64,000 nt of DNA from Panopea generosa. Lineage: Eukaryota; Mollusca; Bivalvia; Adapedonta; Hiatellidae. Shown piece by piece: positions 23,873 to 34,618 of this stretch; the first letter of the stretch is position 1, and every line of letters starts with the position of its first letter. The stretch covers positions 47,373,236-47,437,235 of the forward strand of contig CM055900.1 of the NCBI GenBank assembly GCA_029582155.1, in the 5' to 3' direction. Below the pieces are notes generated by a model. It was not told the DNA's origin. It searched no databases and worked only from the letters and a program-made list of their open reading frames with translations. A program made the translations under genes and the position numbers.

Positions 23873-23941
23873 TAATGTAATATAAGTATGTTTAAAACAA
23901 ACAAGCTTGTATCTAAGCATGTCCAAACGTGAAGTACTTAC

Positions 23942-24036
23942 TAGAAATGGTGATATGCCAGAAAATAATAAACAATGAGACCTCCAATCAACCCAACAGT
24001 ACAGAATGTCTTTAACAACATCAGCCACTGGGACTC
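23942..24036 (-). CDS. Gene B, transmembrane exon
   Basis: Acceptor TTTTACAG precedes 24036; donor TA|GTAAGT after 23942. It starts in phase 0 (as the preceding exon ends) and finishes in phase 2, which the terminal exon completes. 31 codons plus two bases encode a single hydrophobic segment (about LLKTFCTVGLIGGLIVYYFLAY) followed by HH. This is the only strongly hydrophobic stretch in the visible protein and is the likely membrane anchor, leaving a ~40-residue basic tail. Confidence 0.85.
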
Positions 24037-24639
24037 CTGTAAAACATGTGAAATAACATGTATATTTACAATGTAGAATTGGATCAGATGTTTACATAGT
24101 TGTATTCTTTAAATCCAGTTATTGATCAGAAATCGATACGATACATGGCAGTATCAATAATGAATGACTCTCCACCATTCTTAAATCGAGATGTCACAAA
24201 AAGTGTTTGTTTGCTGTGCTCGGAGCCAATATTTTTTTTATGTGGGTATGTAAGTAGCTATTTTCATATTTTATTGTCAACTATGAACAGAATTTATGAA
24301 TAAAACAAAGATGATGCTTTCAAAGTTAGCTGCAATCTGAGTGGGATTGGCATATAAACATATTTTTTTTTAAGAATGTCTTGCGTAAGGAAAATGGTTC
24401 TACTCAGATTCATATGAACTATGTTGAGTGACTGGAAACATCTTCATGAAAAGATTTTGACTACTAAACTCCTTTTTACTTCTAATTCTGTACTTTTCAG
24501 GTTAATATTTTCTTTTCGAGTTGAATGGTTCACTCTGTGTCTTGTTGTTGCTTTCAGCAAAATAAAAACATGCTGATGAATGTGTTTCTTGATACAGATT
24601 ATTCCATGAATAAAAAATAAAAAAAATGAGTTTTTCATC

Positions 24640-25412
24640 TGGTAACCTGTTTCTGGTCAATAGTTGTTGGTTCGAACCCAGCTTGGTTTAAAAACTTAAT
24701 GTGAAAAAGTTAACCAGTCCAAGAACTTTAATTGAAAAAGTTGACCAGTCCAGGATCTTTATGTGAGAAAGTTGACCAGTCCAAGAACTTATGTGAGAAA
24801 GTTGACCAGTCCAAAAACTTATGTGAGAAAGTTGACCAGTCCAAGAACTTATGTGAGAAAGTTGACCAGTCCAAAAACTTATGTGAGAAAGTTGACCAGG
24901 CCAAAAACTTTAAGTGAGAAAGTTGACCAGTCATAGAACTTTATATGAGAAAGTTGGCCAGCCAAAGAACTTTATATGAGAAAGTTGACAAGTCCAAGAA
25001 CTTTATATGAGAAAGTTGACAAGTCCAAGAACTTTATGTGAGAAAGTTGACCAGTCATAGAACTTTATATGAGAAAGTTGACAAGTCCAAGAACTTTATG
25101 TGAGAAAGTTGGCCAGCCAAAGAACTTTATATGAGAAAGTTGACAAGTCCAAGAACTTTATTTGAGAAAGTTGGCCAGCCAAAAACTTTATGTGAGAAAG
25201 TTGACCAGTCCAAGAACTTTATGTGAGAAAGTTGGCCAGCCAAAGAACTTTATGTGAAAAAGTTAACCAGTCCAAAAACTTTATGTGAGAAAGTTGGCCA
25301 GCCTAAAAATTTTATGTGAGAAAGTTAACCAGTCCAAAAATTATATGTGAGAAAGTTGGCCAGCCTAAAAACTGAAAATGGTGTTAATGTTAAACCCCAT
25401 TAGAAAAAACAT
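24640..25412 (+). repeat. ~30-bp minisatellite grown inside a family-C SINE
   Basis: The SINE head with a good B-box (TGGTTCGAACCCAGC at 24669-24683) is followed by about 22 copies of AAGAACTTTATGTGAGAAAG then TTGACCAGTCC (30-31 bp). Then comes the normal SINE 3' end (GAAAATGGTGTTAATGTTAA, CCCCATTAG). Other family-C copies have this TTTATGTGAGAAAGTT-CCAGT segment once, for example at 46365-46385. Units alternate between GACCAGTCC and GGCCAGCC types in the right half. Confidence 0.92.
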
Positions 25413-26000
25413 ACACAAAACTAGAGACGTGGAAATTCCCCGAACACCATGTTTTTCAAACATTTTATCTATTCTGTAACTATAACTCTATTTCATGCCA
25501 GAATTTTATGTACATTGAAGCAGAAAAATAAAAAAGCATACAATTCAAATTTTGTTTTATTATTTGTAAAACAATGATGAAATTGTTTTGTTTAAAAAGC
25601 ATGAAATAAAGTTTTTGTCTTGTTTCTGTGCTATTCACTGGTTGTTTGGCTAAAATATTACTACTGTTATTCATATTATGAACGATGTAATGTGATTATA
25701 CTTGGAAACAAACATGCATATTCATAAAATAATACATCAATATTTTCACATTTTGCATTGAGGCTTAAGCGGTGGTATCATTTCCAGTGCCCACCTATTG
25801 GAGTAAGTCACACATGCTCAACTGATAGCAACAATTTCTTAAACACGATGTTTGATTCTACAAATATATTACCAAATACATCAAACACTAGGAGAAATTC
25901 AGCTGTGTAAAAATTTTAAACAGACCTGTACATTTCTCTAATAAATCATTTGTATTTTTTATAAAATTTTTTGCCCCATGGCTATCAACTAAGCAAGGGC
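25413..26000. other. Gene B intron, nothing recognised
   Basis: AT-rich intronic sequence. Confidence 0.5.
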
Positions 26001-26005
26001 ACCGC

Positions 26006-27225
26006 AAACCATTTTCAAGATAAAAAAGTGCATGTTAATGGAGTTTCATTTTAATATATATCAAAACATCAATCCAAACTTTTTAGTATCTTCATCAAAA
26101 TAACAAAAGAAAAAGATTTTTTTTTACATTACCACTAAAAAAATTGTATACTGTAAGTTTGGTAGCGTAAACAATCAATTTTAGCATTTTTGACTAATTA
26201 AAGGGCCATAACTCTGAAGATAATGTTCAGAATTGGCTGGTTATAGAACTTGGCTCAGATTTTATAGAGATACACACTTTGTGTAAGTTGGCTTCAGTTC
26301 AGATAAAGAATACTCTAGTTATTGAACGGAAATGGTAAATTTTAGCATTTTTGACTAATTAAAGGGCCATTACTCTAAAGATGATAGTCTGAATTGGCTG
26401 GTTAATGGACTTGGCCTAGATTGATAGAGATTCACACTCTGTGTAAGTTTATTTCAGTTCTGATAAAGAATACTCTTATAATTGAGTGGAAACGGGCAAC
26501 TTTAGCATTTTTGACTAATTAAAGGGACATAACTCTGAAGATAATGGTCTGTATTGGCTGGTTATTGAACTTGGCAAAGATTTAAAGAGATGCACACTTT
26601 GTGTAAGTTTGCTTCAGTTCTGATAAAGAATAATCTAGTTATTGAGCGGAAACGGTAAATTTTAGCATTTTGACTAATTAAAGGGCCATAACTCTAAAGA
26701 TAATAGTCTGAATTGGCTGGTTAATGAGCTTGGCCTAGATTTTATAGAGAATCACACTTTGTGTAAGTTTGCTTCAGTTCTGATAAAGAATACTCTAGTA
26801 ATGGAGTGGAGACGGTCAATTTTAGCATTTTTGACTAACCATTTTCAAGATAAAAATGTGCATGTTAATGGAGTTTCATTTAATATATATCAAAACATCA
26901 ATCTAAACTTTTTTAGTATCTTCATCAAAATAACAAAAGAAAAATATTATTTTTACATTACTGCTAAAAAAACTGTATAAGTTTGGTAGCGTAAACAATC
27001 AATTTTAGCATTTTTGACTAATTAAAGGGCCGTAACTCGGAAGATAATGGTCCATATTGGCTGGTTATAAAACTTGGCCTAGATTTTATTGAGGTACACA
27101 CTTTGTGTAAGTTTGCTTAAGTTCCGATGAAAAATAATTAGTTGTTGAACGGAAACGAAAAACTTGATGCCGCCCATCTGCCCACGCGCCAATCTAATAA
27201 CCAGGATTTCAACTTTGAAAAACCT
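26006..27225 (+). repeat. ~160-bp tandem array, second pearl/HINE-like element
   Basis: Six starts of TTTAGCATTTTTGACTAATT at about 26181, 26340, 26500, 26661, 26821 and 27003. The unit contains AAAGGGCCATAACTCTGAAG, GGCTGGTTAT, CACTTTGTGTAAGTTTGCTT and a GAACGGAAACG end. The 5' flank 26006-26196 is duplicated within the array at 26838-27017. The element ends GCCGCCCATCTGCCCACGCG and an imperfect hairpin AACCAGG...CCTGGTT at 27199-27229. Architecture parallels the array at 1-1500. Confidence 0.85.
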
Positions 27226-27275
27226 GGTTAAAAACTTATTTTCTAGAAGTTGAGTGAAGTAACAATTAATCTTAC

Positions 27276-27343
27276 ATCTATTTTTCCTGTGTACCAGTAT
27301 CTGTTACAGTTCAGGGAGGAACACACAACATTCTTGGTCTTGT
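27276..27343 (-). CDS. Gene B exon (NCxxYWYTGKID)
   Basis: Acceptor GTGTTTCAG precedes 27343; donor GAT|GTAAGA after 27276. 68 nt: two bases complete a codon opened in the exon at 30637-30697 (phase 1), then 22 codons ending in phase 0. It encodes VVCSSLNCNRYWYTGKID with two cysteines, just before the membrane exon. Confidence 0.8.
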
Positions 27344-27559
27344 CTGAAACACACACAAACAGTCACAGGTATGATAAACTTAGAACTTTATAATTAAACG
27401 AAATATCTTATTAAAAAATTGAAATAAGATAACTCTTTAAAAACTTTAAAATAAAATATTTTTGGTTAAGTGAAAATCAATACCAATATAGATTTTTAAA
27501 CTTCAAAATTTGTTTATATTACATGTCCTTCATATTAAAGTTTGACATTGGAGAAAGCT

Positions 27560-27690
27560 CAAAGCATTATATTAATCACACTTGGTCCATCTCCTAGGTA
27601 TTTTTCAGAAGCCATCAGGTCAGACCTGCAATCAAACCCACAACCTCAGGCATGTACTGTCAACACCTTACCCTCATCACCACTGCCTGT
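27560..27690 (-). mobile_element. SINE fragment with tRNA-like head
   Basis: On the - strand a tRNA-like head (AGTGGTGATGAGGGTAAGGT and GGTTGTGGGTTTGATTGC) is followed by CAGGTCTGACCTGATGGCTT and a short tail. The family is uncertain. Confidence 0.5.
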
Positions 27691-27699
27691 ATAAGAATT

Positions 27700-28178
27700 A
27701 ACAACTTATAATTGATATTCATAATTTAATGTACAGTAGCCAGGTTTATGATTACCAGTATGCAGATGGACAAAAGAAAAATATACATATTATACAAGTA
27801 CAAGTCAAAATATGCATTAAATTTTAAATATAGTGGCAGGATGATGGCACATAAGAATGAATACCTTCATTTTGAATATTAGAACATGGCATACATAATT
27901 ATTCTGTGTATGTTCCAAGATGTTAGATGTAAGTAGATATATAGCAGGCCCAGTTTCACTAAACATCTCAACTTGAGATCTTCATTAACTCAAATATTTT
28001 GAAATGATATAACTTTATTTACTAGACCATTTTGCATGTTATTCATTACTAATGAGTAAGAATTATTTTGAATTAATTCTGTGTAGTCATTTAATATATT
28101 GTGTGTTTAAGTAATAATTAGGAAAAATTGAAGTTTTTGAGTATGTTTAGTGAAACCAAGAAAAGTAGATAGGTGATC
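27700..28178. other. Gene B intron, nothing recognised
   Basis: AT-rich; no exon-like segment with splice sites. Confidence 0.5.
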
Positions 28179-28182
28179 TTAA

Positions 28183-28405
28183 CCCTTTACTTCATATAGA
28201 AGCCTCTGGACACCTCTCATATTGAAAGCATTAATTCACCACGTTTCAGCTAATGGGTGAATTATGTTTATATTAACTGACAGAGTGGAAAACAGTGCAG
28301 GAAGTGTTCAGATTGCTCGTTTCAAGCAATCTGAACTCTTCCTGCACTGTTTTTAAAGCCTTTCTGTGATTGATGCGGGAAAACGCGTATCTATGGAGTA
28401 AAGGG
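28183..28405 (-). mobile_element. TTAA-target hairpin MITE, copy 4
   Basis: Inverted relative to the other copies: TTAA at 28179-28182 and 28406-28409. It starts CCCTTTACTTCATATA and ends TATGGAGTAAAGGG. It carries only one terminal GTGTCC motif. The central palindrome at about 28288-28353 is retained (loop TTCAA). It lies in a gene B intron, 90 bp from the 60-bp array. Confidence 0.92.
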
Positions 28406-28496
28406 TTAAACTGACCCAGCATAAAGTTTCACTGATAACAGAGTATTTATGTACGAACCAGTCAAAAAGTTTTAAGAAAGTAAGTAAACCTAAAGA

Positions 28497-29870
28497 AAAT
28501 GTTGGTGAAACAGGTGCCAAGAGTATGTCTAATAGATCTGAAATACCCCTAGAGTGTGTTGGTGAAACAGGTGCCAAGAATATTTCTGATAGATCTGAAA
28601 TACCACTAGAGTGTATTGGTGAAACAGGCGCCAAGAGTATGTCTGATAGATCTGAAATACCACTAGAGTGTGTTGGTGAAACAGGCGCCAAGAGTATGTC
28701 TGATAGATCTGAAATACCCCTAGAGTGTGTTGGTGAAACAGGCGCCAAGAGTATGTCTGATAGATCTGAAATACCCCTAGAGTGTGTTGGTGAAACAGGT
28801 GCCAAGAGTATGTCTGATAGATCTGAAATACCACTAGAGTGTGTTGGTGAAACAGGCGCCAAGAGTATGTCTGATAGATCTGAAATACCCCTAGAGTGTG
28901 TTGGTGAAACAGGCGCCAAGAGTATGTCTGATAGATCTGAAATACCCCTAGAGTGTGTTGGTGAAACAGGCGCCAAGAGTATGTCTGATAGATCTGAAAT
29001 ACCCCTAGAGTGTGTTGGTGAAACAGGTGCCAAGAGTATGTCTGATAGATCTGAAATATCCCTAGAGTGTGTTGGTGAAACAGGCGCCAAGAATATGTCT
29101 GATAGATCTGAAATATCCCTAGAGTGTGTTGGTGAAACAGGCGCCAAGAGTATGTCTGATAGATCTGAAATACCACTAGAGTGTGTTGGTGAAACAGGCG
29201 CCAAGAGTATGTCTGATAGATCTGAAATACCCCTAGAGTGTGTTGGTGAAACAGGCGCCAAGAGTATGTCTGATAGATCAGAAATACCCCTAGAGTGTGT
29301 TGGTGAAACAGGCGCCAAGAGTATGTCTGATAGATCTGAAATACCCCTAGAGTGTGTTGGTGAAACAGGCGCCAAGAGTATGTCTGATAGATCTGAAATA
29401 TCCCTAGAGTGTGTTGGTGAAACAGGCGCCAAGAGTATGTCTGATAGATCTGAAATATCCCTAGAGTGTGTTGGTGAAACAGGCGCCAAGAGTATGTCTG
29501 ATAGATCTGAAATACCCCTAGAGTGTGTTGGTAAAACAGGCGCCAAGAGTATGTCTGATAGATCTGAAATACCCCTAGAGTGTGTTGGTGAAACAGGCGC
29601 CAAGAGTATGTCTGATAGATCTGAAATACCCCTAGAGTGTGTTGGTGAAACAGGCGCCAAGAGTATGTCTGATAGATCTGAAATATCCCTAGAGTGTGTT
29701 GGTGAAACAGGCGCCAAGAGTATGTCTGATAGATCTGAAATACCCCTAGAGTGTGTTGGTGAAACAGGTGCCAAGAGTATGTCTGATAGATCTGAAATAC
29801 CCCTAGATTGTGTTGGTGAAACAGGTGCCAAGAGTATGTCTGATAGACCTGAAATACCCCTAGAGTGTAT
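28497..29870 (+). repeat. 60-bp minisatellite, ~23 copies
   Basis: Unit GTTGGTGAAACAGGCGCCAA then GAGTATGTCTGATAGATCTG then AAATACCCCTAGAGTGT. The period is exactly 60 bp with very low divergence, so it is young or actively homogenised. Since 60 is divisible by 3, reading frames of 450-490 codons are open on both strands. Variants (GGC/GGT, CCC/CCA, CCC/TCC, AGT/AAT) are not confined to silent positions, which argues against a selected protein. It lies within a gene B intron. Confidence 0.97.
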
Positions 29871-30210
29871 CTCGAGATCACAAGGCCATAATTACCAGTA
29901 TGGTTATAATTTTAAATTATTTGATAATTATGTTTGAGCCTGTACGCACATATAAAAAAAACAGTACTGCTGGGTAATTCAGTGAACATAATTTTTCAAG
30001 ACCAAATTAAATATGGAATCTATTATACCAACTTGAACAGGAACAGGTACAGTTTGTTGTTTTTTCAAAATTATCATAATTCAGCAAAAAAATTACAATT
30101 AATGTGGAAGACTATCAAATTTATCAGTTCGAAATTGTTTGGCTCAGTCATTCTGTGCACATGTTGGTAAAATTTACTCAGTGTCATATATGCATTCTAT
30201 TCAGTTTTTC
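29871..30210. other. Gene B intron, nothing recognised
   Basis: AT-rich intronic stretch. Confidence 0.5.
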
Positions 30211-30214
30211 CGTC

Positions 30215-30485
30215 AGTAATCTCATCTGACTATCTATCCCGGGTTTGAATCTCCGCCCAACCACAGTCTCCATGATGACTGATATAAAATATTGCATCTC
30301 ATTGTCATCTGTCTCTCACTGTTGATTCAAATGAGACACTTTTCAGTTACTGGCAGAGATGAGTGTCCTCAAGTATTGGTTAACCTTCCAGGATCCAAGG
30401 AAAGAGTTGTTAGGTTAACTGATCGTCTATTAGCTCTTGATGGCATTGAATATGACGCTAAATATTCAAACAAACATGTTATACC
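30215..30485 (+). mobile_element. tRNA-derived SINE, family B
   Basis: B-box GGGTTTGAATCTCC at 30241-30254, then CACAGTCTCCATGATGACTG, and a 3' half with TTAACCTTCCAGGATCCAAG, GTTAGGTTAACTGATCGTCT and GATGGCATTGAATATGACGC. The same order occurs at 36780-37060; the 3' half alone is at 32866-32970. Confidence 0.75.
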
Positions 30486-30636
30486 CTGCCAATAATCAAA
30501 TAGAATAGGTACGTCAGCTGTCCTTAGTAAAGTCATGTAATGACGCTGTTGTACATGTACCAGTATGCAGATGAACATACTACATAACTCGGTGTCATCT
30601 CTGTTAAGTTTCTTGTATATCAATGTCACTACTCAC

Positions 30637-30697
30637 TCAGTAAATGTTCTGATATGTTGGTACTCAGCATCCTTGGAATACAGCCTTCAAAGACGAT
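30637..30697 (-). CDS. Gene B exon (IVFEGC)
   Basis: Acceptor TATTTTCAG precedes 30697; donor CTGA|GTGAGT after 30637. 61 nt, phase 0 in and phase 1 out, continuing from the exon at 32480-32617. It encodes IVFEGCIPRMLSTNISEHLL, with one cysteine and an NIS sequon. Confidence 0.8.
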
Positions 30698-30699
30698 CT

Positions 30700-32425
30700 G
30701 AAAATATAGTATGAATACTGAATAATGTATATAATTTATGAATATTGAATAATGAGTAATATTGATATATCTTAACATTGAATAGTGTGTATAATTTGTA
30801 TATGAACATTAAATAATGGGTAGAATTTATGTATATGAAAACTGAATATAAATGTATATAATTAATGTGTATGAAAACTGATTATTGTGTATAATTTATG
30901 TATATGAACATTGAATATTGTATATCATTTATGTATATAAACATTGAATAGTGTATAATTTGTGTATATGAACACTGAATAGAATATATAACTTATGTAT
31001 ATGTACATTGAAAAGTGTATAATTTATGTATATAAACATTGAATATTGTATATAATTTATGTATATGGAAATTGAATAGTGTATAATTTGTGTATATTAA
31101 CATTGAATAGTGTATATAATTTATGTATATGAACATTGAAAAGTGTATAATTTGTGTATATGAACATTGAATATTGTATATAATTTATGTATATAAACAT
31201 TGAATAGTGCATAATTTATGTATCTGAATATTGAATAGTGTATATAACTTATGTATATAAACATTGAATATTGTATATAATTTGTGTATATGAACATTGA
31301 ATAGTATTTGATTTGTGTATATGAACAATGAAGTGTATATAATTTATGTATATCAACATTGAATATTGTATAGAATTTATGTATATGAACATTGAATAGT
31401 GTATAATTTGTGTATATGAACAATGTATAGTGTATATAATGTATGTATATGAACAATGAATAGTGTATATAATGTATGTATATGAACAATGAATAGTGTA
31501 TAATTTGTGTATACGAACATTGAATATTGTATAGAATTTATGTATATGAACATTGAAAAGTATATAATTTGTGTATATGAACAATGAATAGTGTATATAA
31601 TGTATGTATATGAACAATGAATAGTGTATATAATTTGTGTATATAAACAATGAATAGTGTATTCAATTTGTGTATATGAACAATGAATAGTGTATATAAT
31701 TTGTGTATATGAACAATGAATACTGTATATAATTTGTGTATATGAACATTGAATAGTGTATATAATGTATGTATATGAACATTGAATAGTGTATAACTTG
31801 TGTATATGAACATTGAATAGTGTATATAATTTATGTATATTAACAATGAATAGTGTATATAATTTATGTATATGAACAATGAATAATGTATATAATTTGT
31901 GCATATGAACAATGAATAGTGTATTCAATTTGTGTATATGAACAATGAATAGTGTATATAATTTGTGTATATGAACAATGAATACTGTATATAATTTGTG
32001 TATATGAACATTGAATAGTGTATATAATGTATGTATATGAACATTGAATAGTGTATAACTTGTGTATATGAACATTGAATAGTGTATATAATTTATGTAT
32101 ATTAACAATGAATAGTGTATATAATGTATGTATATGAACAATGAATAATGTATATAATTTGTGCATATGAACGATGAAAAGTGTATTCAATTTGTGTATA
32201 TGAACAATGAATAGTGTATATAATGTGTGTATATGGACAATGAATAGTGTATATAATTTGTATATATGAACATTGAATAGTGTATATAATGTATGTATAT
32301 GAACATTGAATAGTGTATAATTTGTGTATATGAACATTGAATAGTGTATATAATTTATGTATATGAACATTGATTATTGTATATAATTTATATATATGAA
32401 CATTGGATATTGTGTATAAAGGAAT
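30700..32425 (+). repeat. 31-33-bp AT-rich minisatellite, ~52 copies
   Basis: Unit GTGTATATAATTTGTGTATA then TGAACAATGAATA (33 bp), alternating with a 31-bp form lacking one TA. It begins 3 bp from the gene B acceptor at 30697 and ends 55 bp from the exon at 32480, so it makes up almost the whole intron. Copies around 31680-31860 and 31930-32100 match closely in order, showing a block duplication of about 245 bp. Confidence 0.95.
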
Positions 32426-32479
32426 TATGTGTACTTATGTACCGGTATATAGAAGTTCATAAAAGTTTCCATCACTTAC

Positions 32480-32617
32480 ATCACATTTCTTTATCCAATC
32501 TGTCATGTCGTCCTCTATACACAGAGCTGTATCCCAGAAACTTGGTTCCAATCTATGAGCAATTATATCACATCTAAAAATATCACAGTAGTCGGACAGG
32601 CAAACTGAATCAGGTCC
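32480..32617 (-). CDS. Gene B exon (CLSDYCDIFRC motif)
   Basis: Acceptor TTATTTCAG precedes 32617; donor GAT|GTAAGT after 32480. 138 nt, 46 codons, phase 0-0. It encodes GPDSVCLSDYCDIFRCDIIA followed by a Trp-containing segment (SFWDTALCIEDDMTDWIKKC). Five cysteines in 46 residues, spaced C-x4-C-x4-C, suggest a disulfide-bonded or metal-binding module following the C2H2 exon. Confidence 0.85.
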
Positions 32618-32694
32618 CTGAAATAAAACATGTGAAATAGCATGGCCTGTAGTAAATACCTTCAATCATAAACAAATGGAATAATGTTCTTAAG

Positions 32695-32735
32695 ATAAAA
32701 TAAGATAAGATAAGATTAAGATAAAAAAAAACTTT
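32695..32735. repeat. (TAAGA)n microsatellite
   Basis: Runs of AAGATAAGATAAGATTAAGA followed by poly-A. Confidence 0.7.
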
Positions 32736-32865
32736 ATTTATAGAAATACACATTTAGTTTAATCCATCATACGGACATCTAAGTTAGACATTTAAAATGT
32801 CAGGATCAGTACTGATAACATAATCTTAAACAAAACAAGATTAGGTTCCTTGTAAAAGACATGCG

Positions 32866-32970
32866 TTTACCTTCCAGGATTCAAAGAAACGGCAGTTAGG
32901 TTAACTGAATGTCTATTAGCTATTGATGGCATAAAAGTGACGCTAAATAGTCAATCAAAAAATCATATTT
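32866..32970 (+). mobile_element. SINE family B, 3' fragment
   Basis: TTTACCTTCCAGGATTCAAA, GTTAGGTTAACTGAATGTCT and GATGGCATAAAAGTGACGCT match the 3' half of the copies at 30215 and 36780. The head is absent. Confidence 0.65.
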
Positions 32971-33404
32971 CAATGCACCAAATAAAACATGCTAAATCTG
33001 ATAATACTTTTACTGATCAATACCAAGTATAAGTAACATCATGTTTGCTCCACAGCGCTTGATAATGTTTTTGGGATAACACCCTGAGTATACTTTTATC
33101 AATTCTATCCTGCAGGAAGCCTGAAGGGAGATGAATACAAGGAGCATGTGACTGATAGCAGCAGGAGCTGTTTGTGTATACATGTACCTATTCTCATTGT
33201 GATTGGCCAGATTCAGACGAGTTGAAATAATTATAATGTACATGTAATATACATCATTGTATGATATTGGTGACAACTTTAATTATCTAATTGACAGTTA
33301 CAACTTTTTAAACCTAATTGCTTACATTCTGACTTATAGGCCAGTTTCCATTGCTTAATCCTTATCAATAATGACCTTGTTTTATACTTATTAATATTTA
33401 GTTT

Positions 33405-33545
33405 GGCTGCAATGAAAGCTCAGAGCTTATATGAACTGATCTCAAGTCCACTTCCTGGGTGGAACCAGTACTGAGTGTTTTTTTAAGCTGGGGATGGAAC
33501 CTGCAACCTTTGGCATGAGCGGCCAACTACACCACCGCTCACTTA
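33405..33545 (-). mobile_element. SINE, family A
   Basis: On the - strand: GGTGGTGTAGTTGGCCGCTC head, GTTGCAGGTTCCATCCCCAG B-box region, CAGTACTGGTTCCACCCAGG, then an AAGCTCTGAGCTTTC end. Confidence 0.7.
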
Positions 33546-33789
33546 AGACTGGGTTTGTGACATGTTAACTACCAACACAATAGTGTCAGAGCTGAGTGCA
33601 AACAAGCAAATGTGTTTCTTTGATACAAACTTTTTAAGAAACATCACAAACATTTTAACCTCTTAACATTATATCTCCCTTCTGAAATGGCCAATCATGG
33701 TTAAGTATAGCGAACTGCACTACAATCTTCAGTCACATGCACCAGCTACACAATTTGTCTCTCCCCGATATCAACTCTGATACAAAACA

Positions 33790-33925
33790 TTCCAAAAACT
33801 TTAGGTGAGAGACTTTATAAGATACTTGTGGAACGACCGTGGTTCTACTCAGATTCATTCTAAGTCTACTTCCAGCAATAAAACTGGATATACAATGTGC
33901 AACATAATAACTTTGATGGTATACC
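33790..33925 (+). mobile_element. SINE family C fragment
   Basis: AAAACTTTAGGTGAGAGACT, CGTGGTTCTACTCAGATTCA and AAACTGGATATACAATGTGC are collinear with the family-C body. No clear head. Confidence 0.55.
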
Positions 33926-34149
33926 CCAGCAACTTGAATTGGTATATGTGTTATAATTCCACTCTATTCTAACTTCTTACACAAAGCATTGAAAATGCGA
34001 CTGCTCATTGCATGACAATTTAACTTAGATGGGCAGTCACATGTCTTGTATATAAGTCATTAGAATATTTTCAAATAATGGTATTTTTTATAGATCGGTA
34101 TTTACTGTATGATATAATTTATCTGTTTTGTTTCCCCATATTATTATAT

Positions 34150-34466
34150 CAAAATGATGTTGTATGATGTTTAGCGTCTGCTTTCAACACTTTTTCAGTC
34201 ATATCGCGACTGGTGTCTACTTGAGACAGTATTCTGAGCGCTGTCACACTGGAGTATCATGCCGCAGACACATGGTTTGATACCACACCCAGTCACATTA
34301 TATTGACACCGGGCCGACCAGACCTAGAACTCTCCTCTAAATGCTGAGCAGTCAAGCGAGGAAGCTTCTAGTACCATTTTTAAAGTCTTTGGTATGACCC
34401 GGCCGGGGATCGAACCCACTGACCCTCTACATGCAAAGGTGGACGCTCTACCACTAGAATATCAAA
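34150..34466 (-). mobile_element. tRNA-derived SINE, conserved bivalve-type 3' domain
   Basis: The - strand begins TTCTAGTGGTAGAGCGTCCA (A-box) and has GTGGGTTCGATCCCCGG (B-box). It continues with CATACCAAAGACTTTAAAAA and a long core ending TCGCGATATGACTGAAAAAG then TGTTGAAAGCAGACGCTAAAC. This 3' module resembles the widely shared 3' domain of bivalve SINE superfamilies; I am not sure which named family. Confidence 0.8.
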
Positions 34467-34618
34467 ATGAGATTTTATAAACATGTTACTTACTATTTAC
34501 AGTTCATCCAAATGATTTTCCAGTAATGTTTATTAAAATGTAACTTAATATTTATAATTGATCTAAATATTGTCCTATCGTGTTTATCAAGCACAGCTTT
34601 TAAGATGCTGGTACTTAC

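Noticed and set aside
23331-23885. Frames of 169-184 codons (SCGSIKGDLSPHM repeats)
   Set aside because: Periodic products of the SINE-derived 42-bp array.
28353-29937. Three overlapping long open frames (450-492 codons) as protein genes
   Set aside because: All arise from a 60-bp tandem unit, occur on both strands, show variants at all codon positions and have no start context or flanking exons.
31121-32370. Tyr/Ile-rich - strand frames up to 254 codons
   Set aside because: Periodic products of the 33-bp AT-rich array in a gene B intron.
34444-34466. tRNA gene on the - strand
   Set aside because: Same reasoning: the A/B-boxes head a ~310-bp SINE with a conserved 3' domain.
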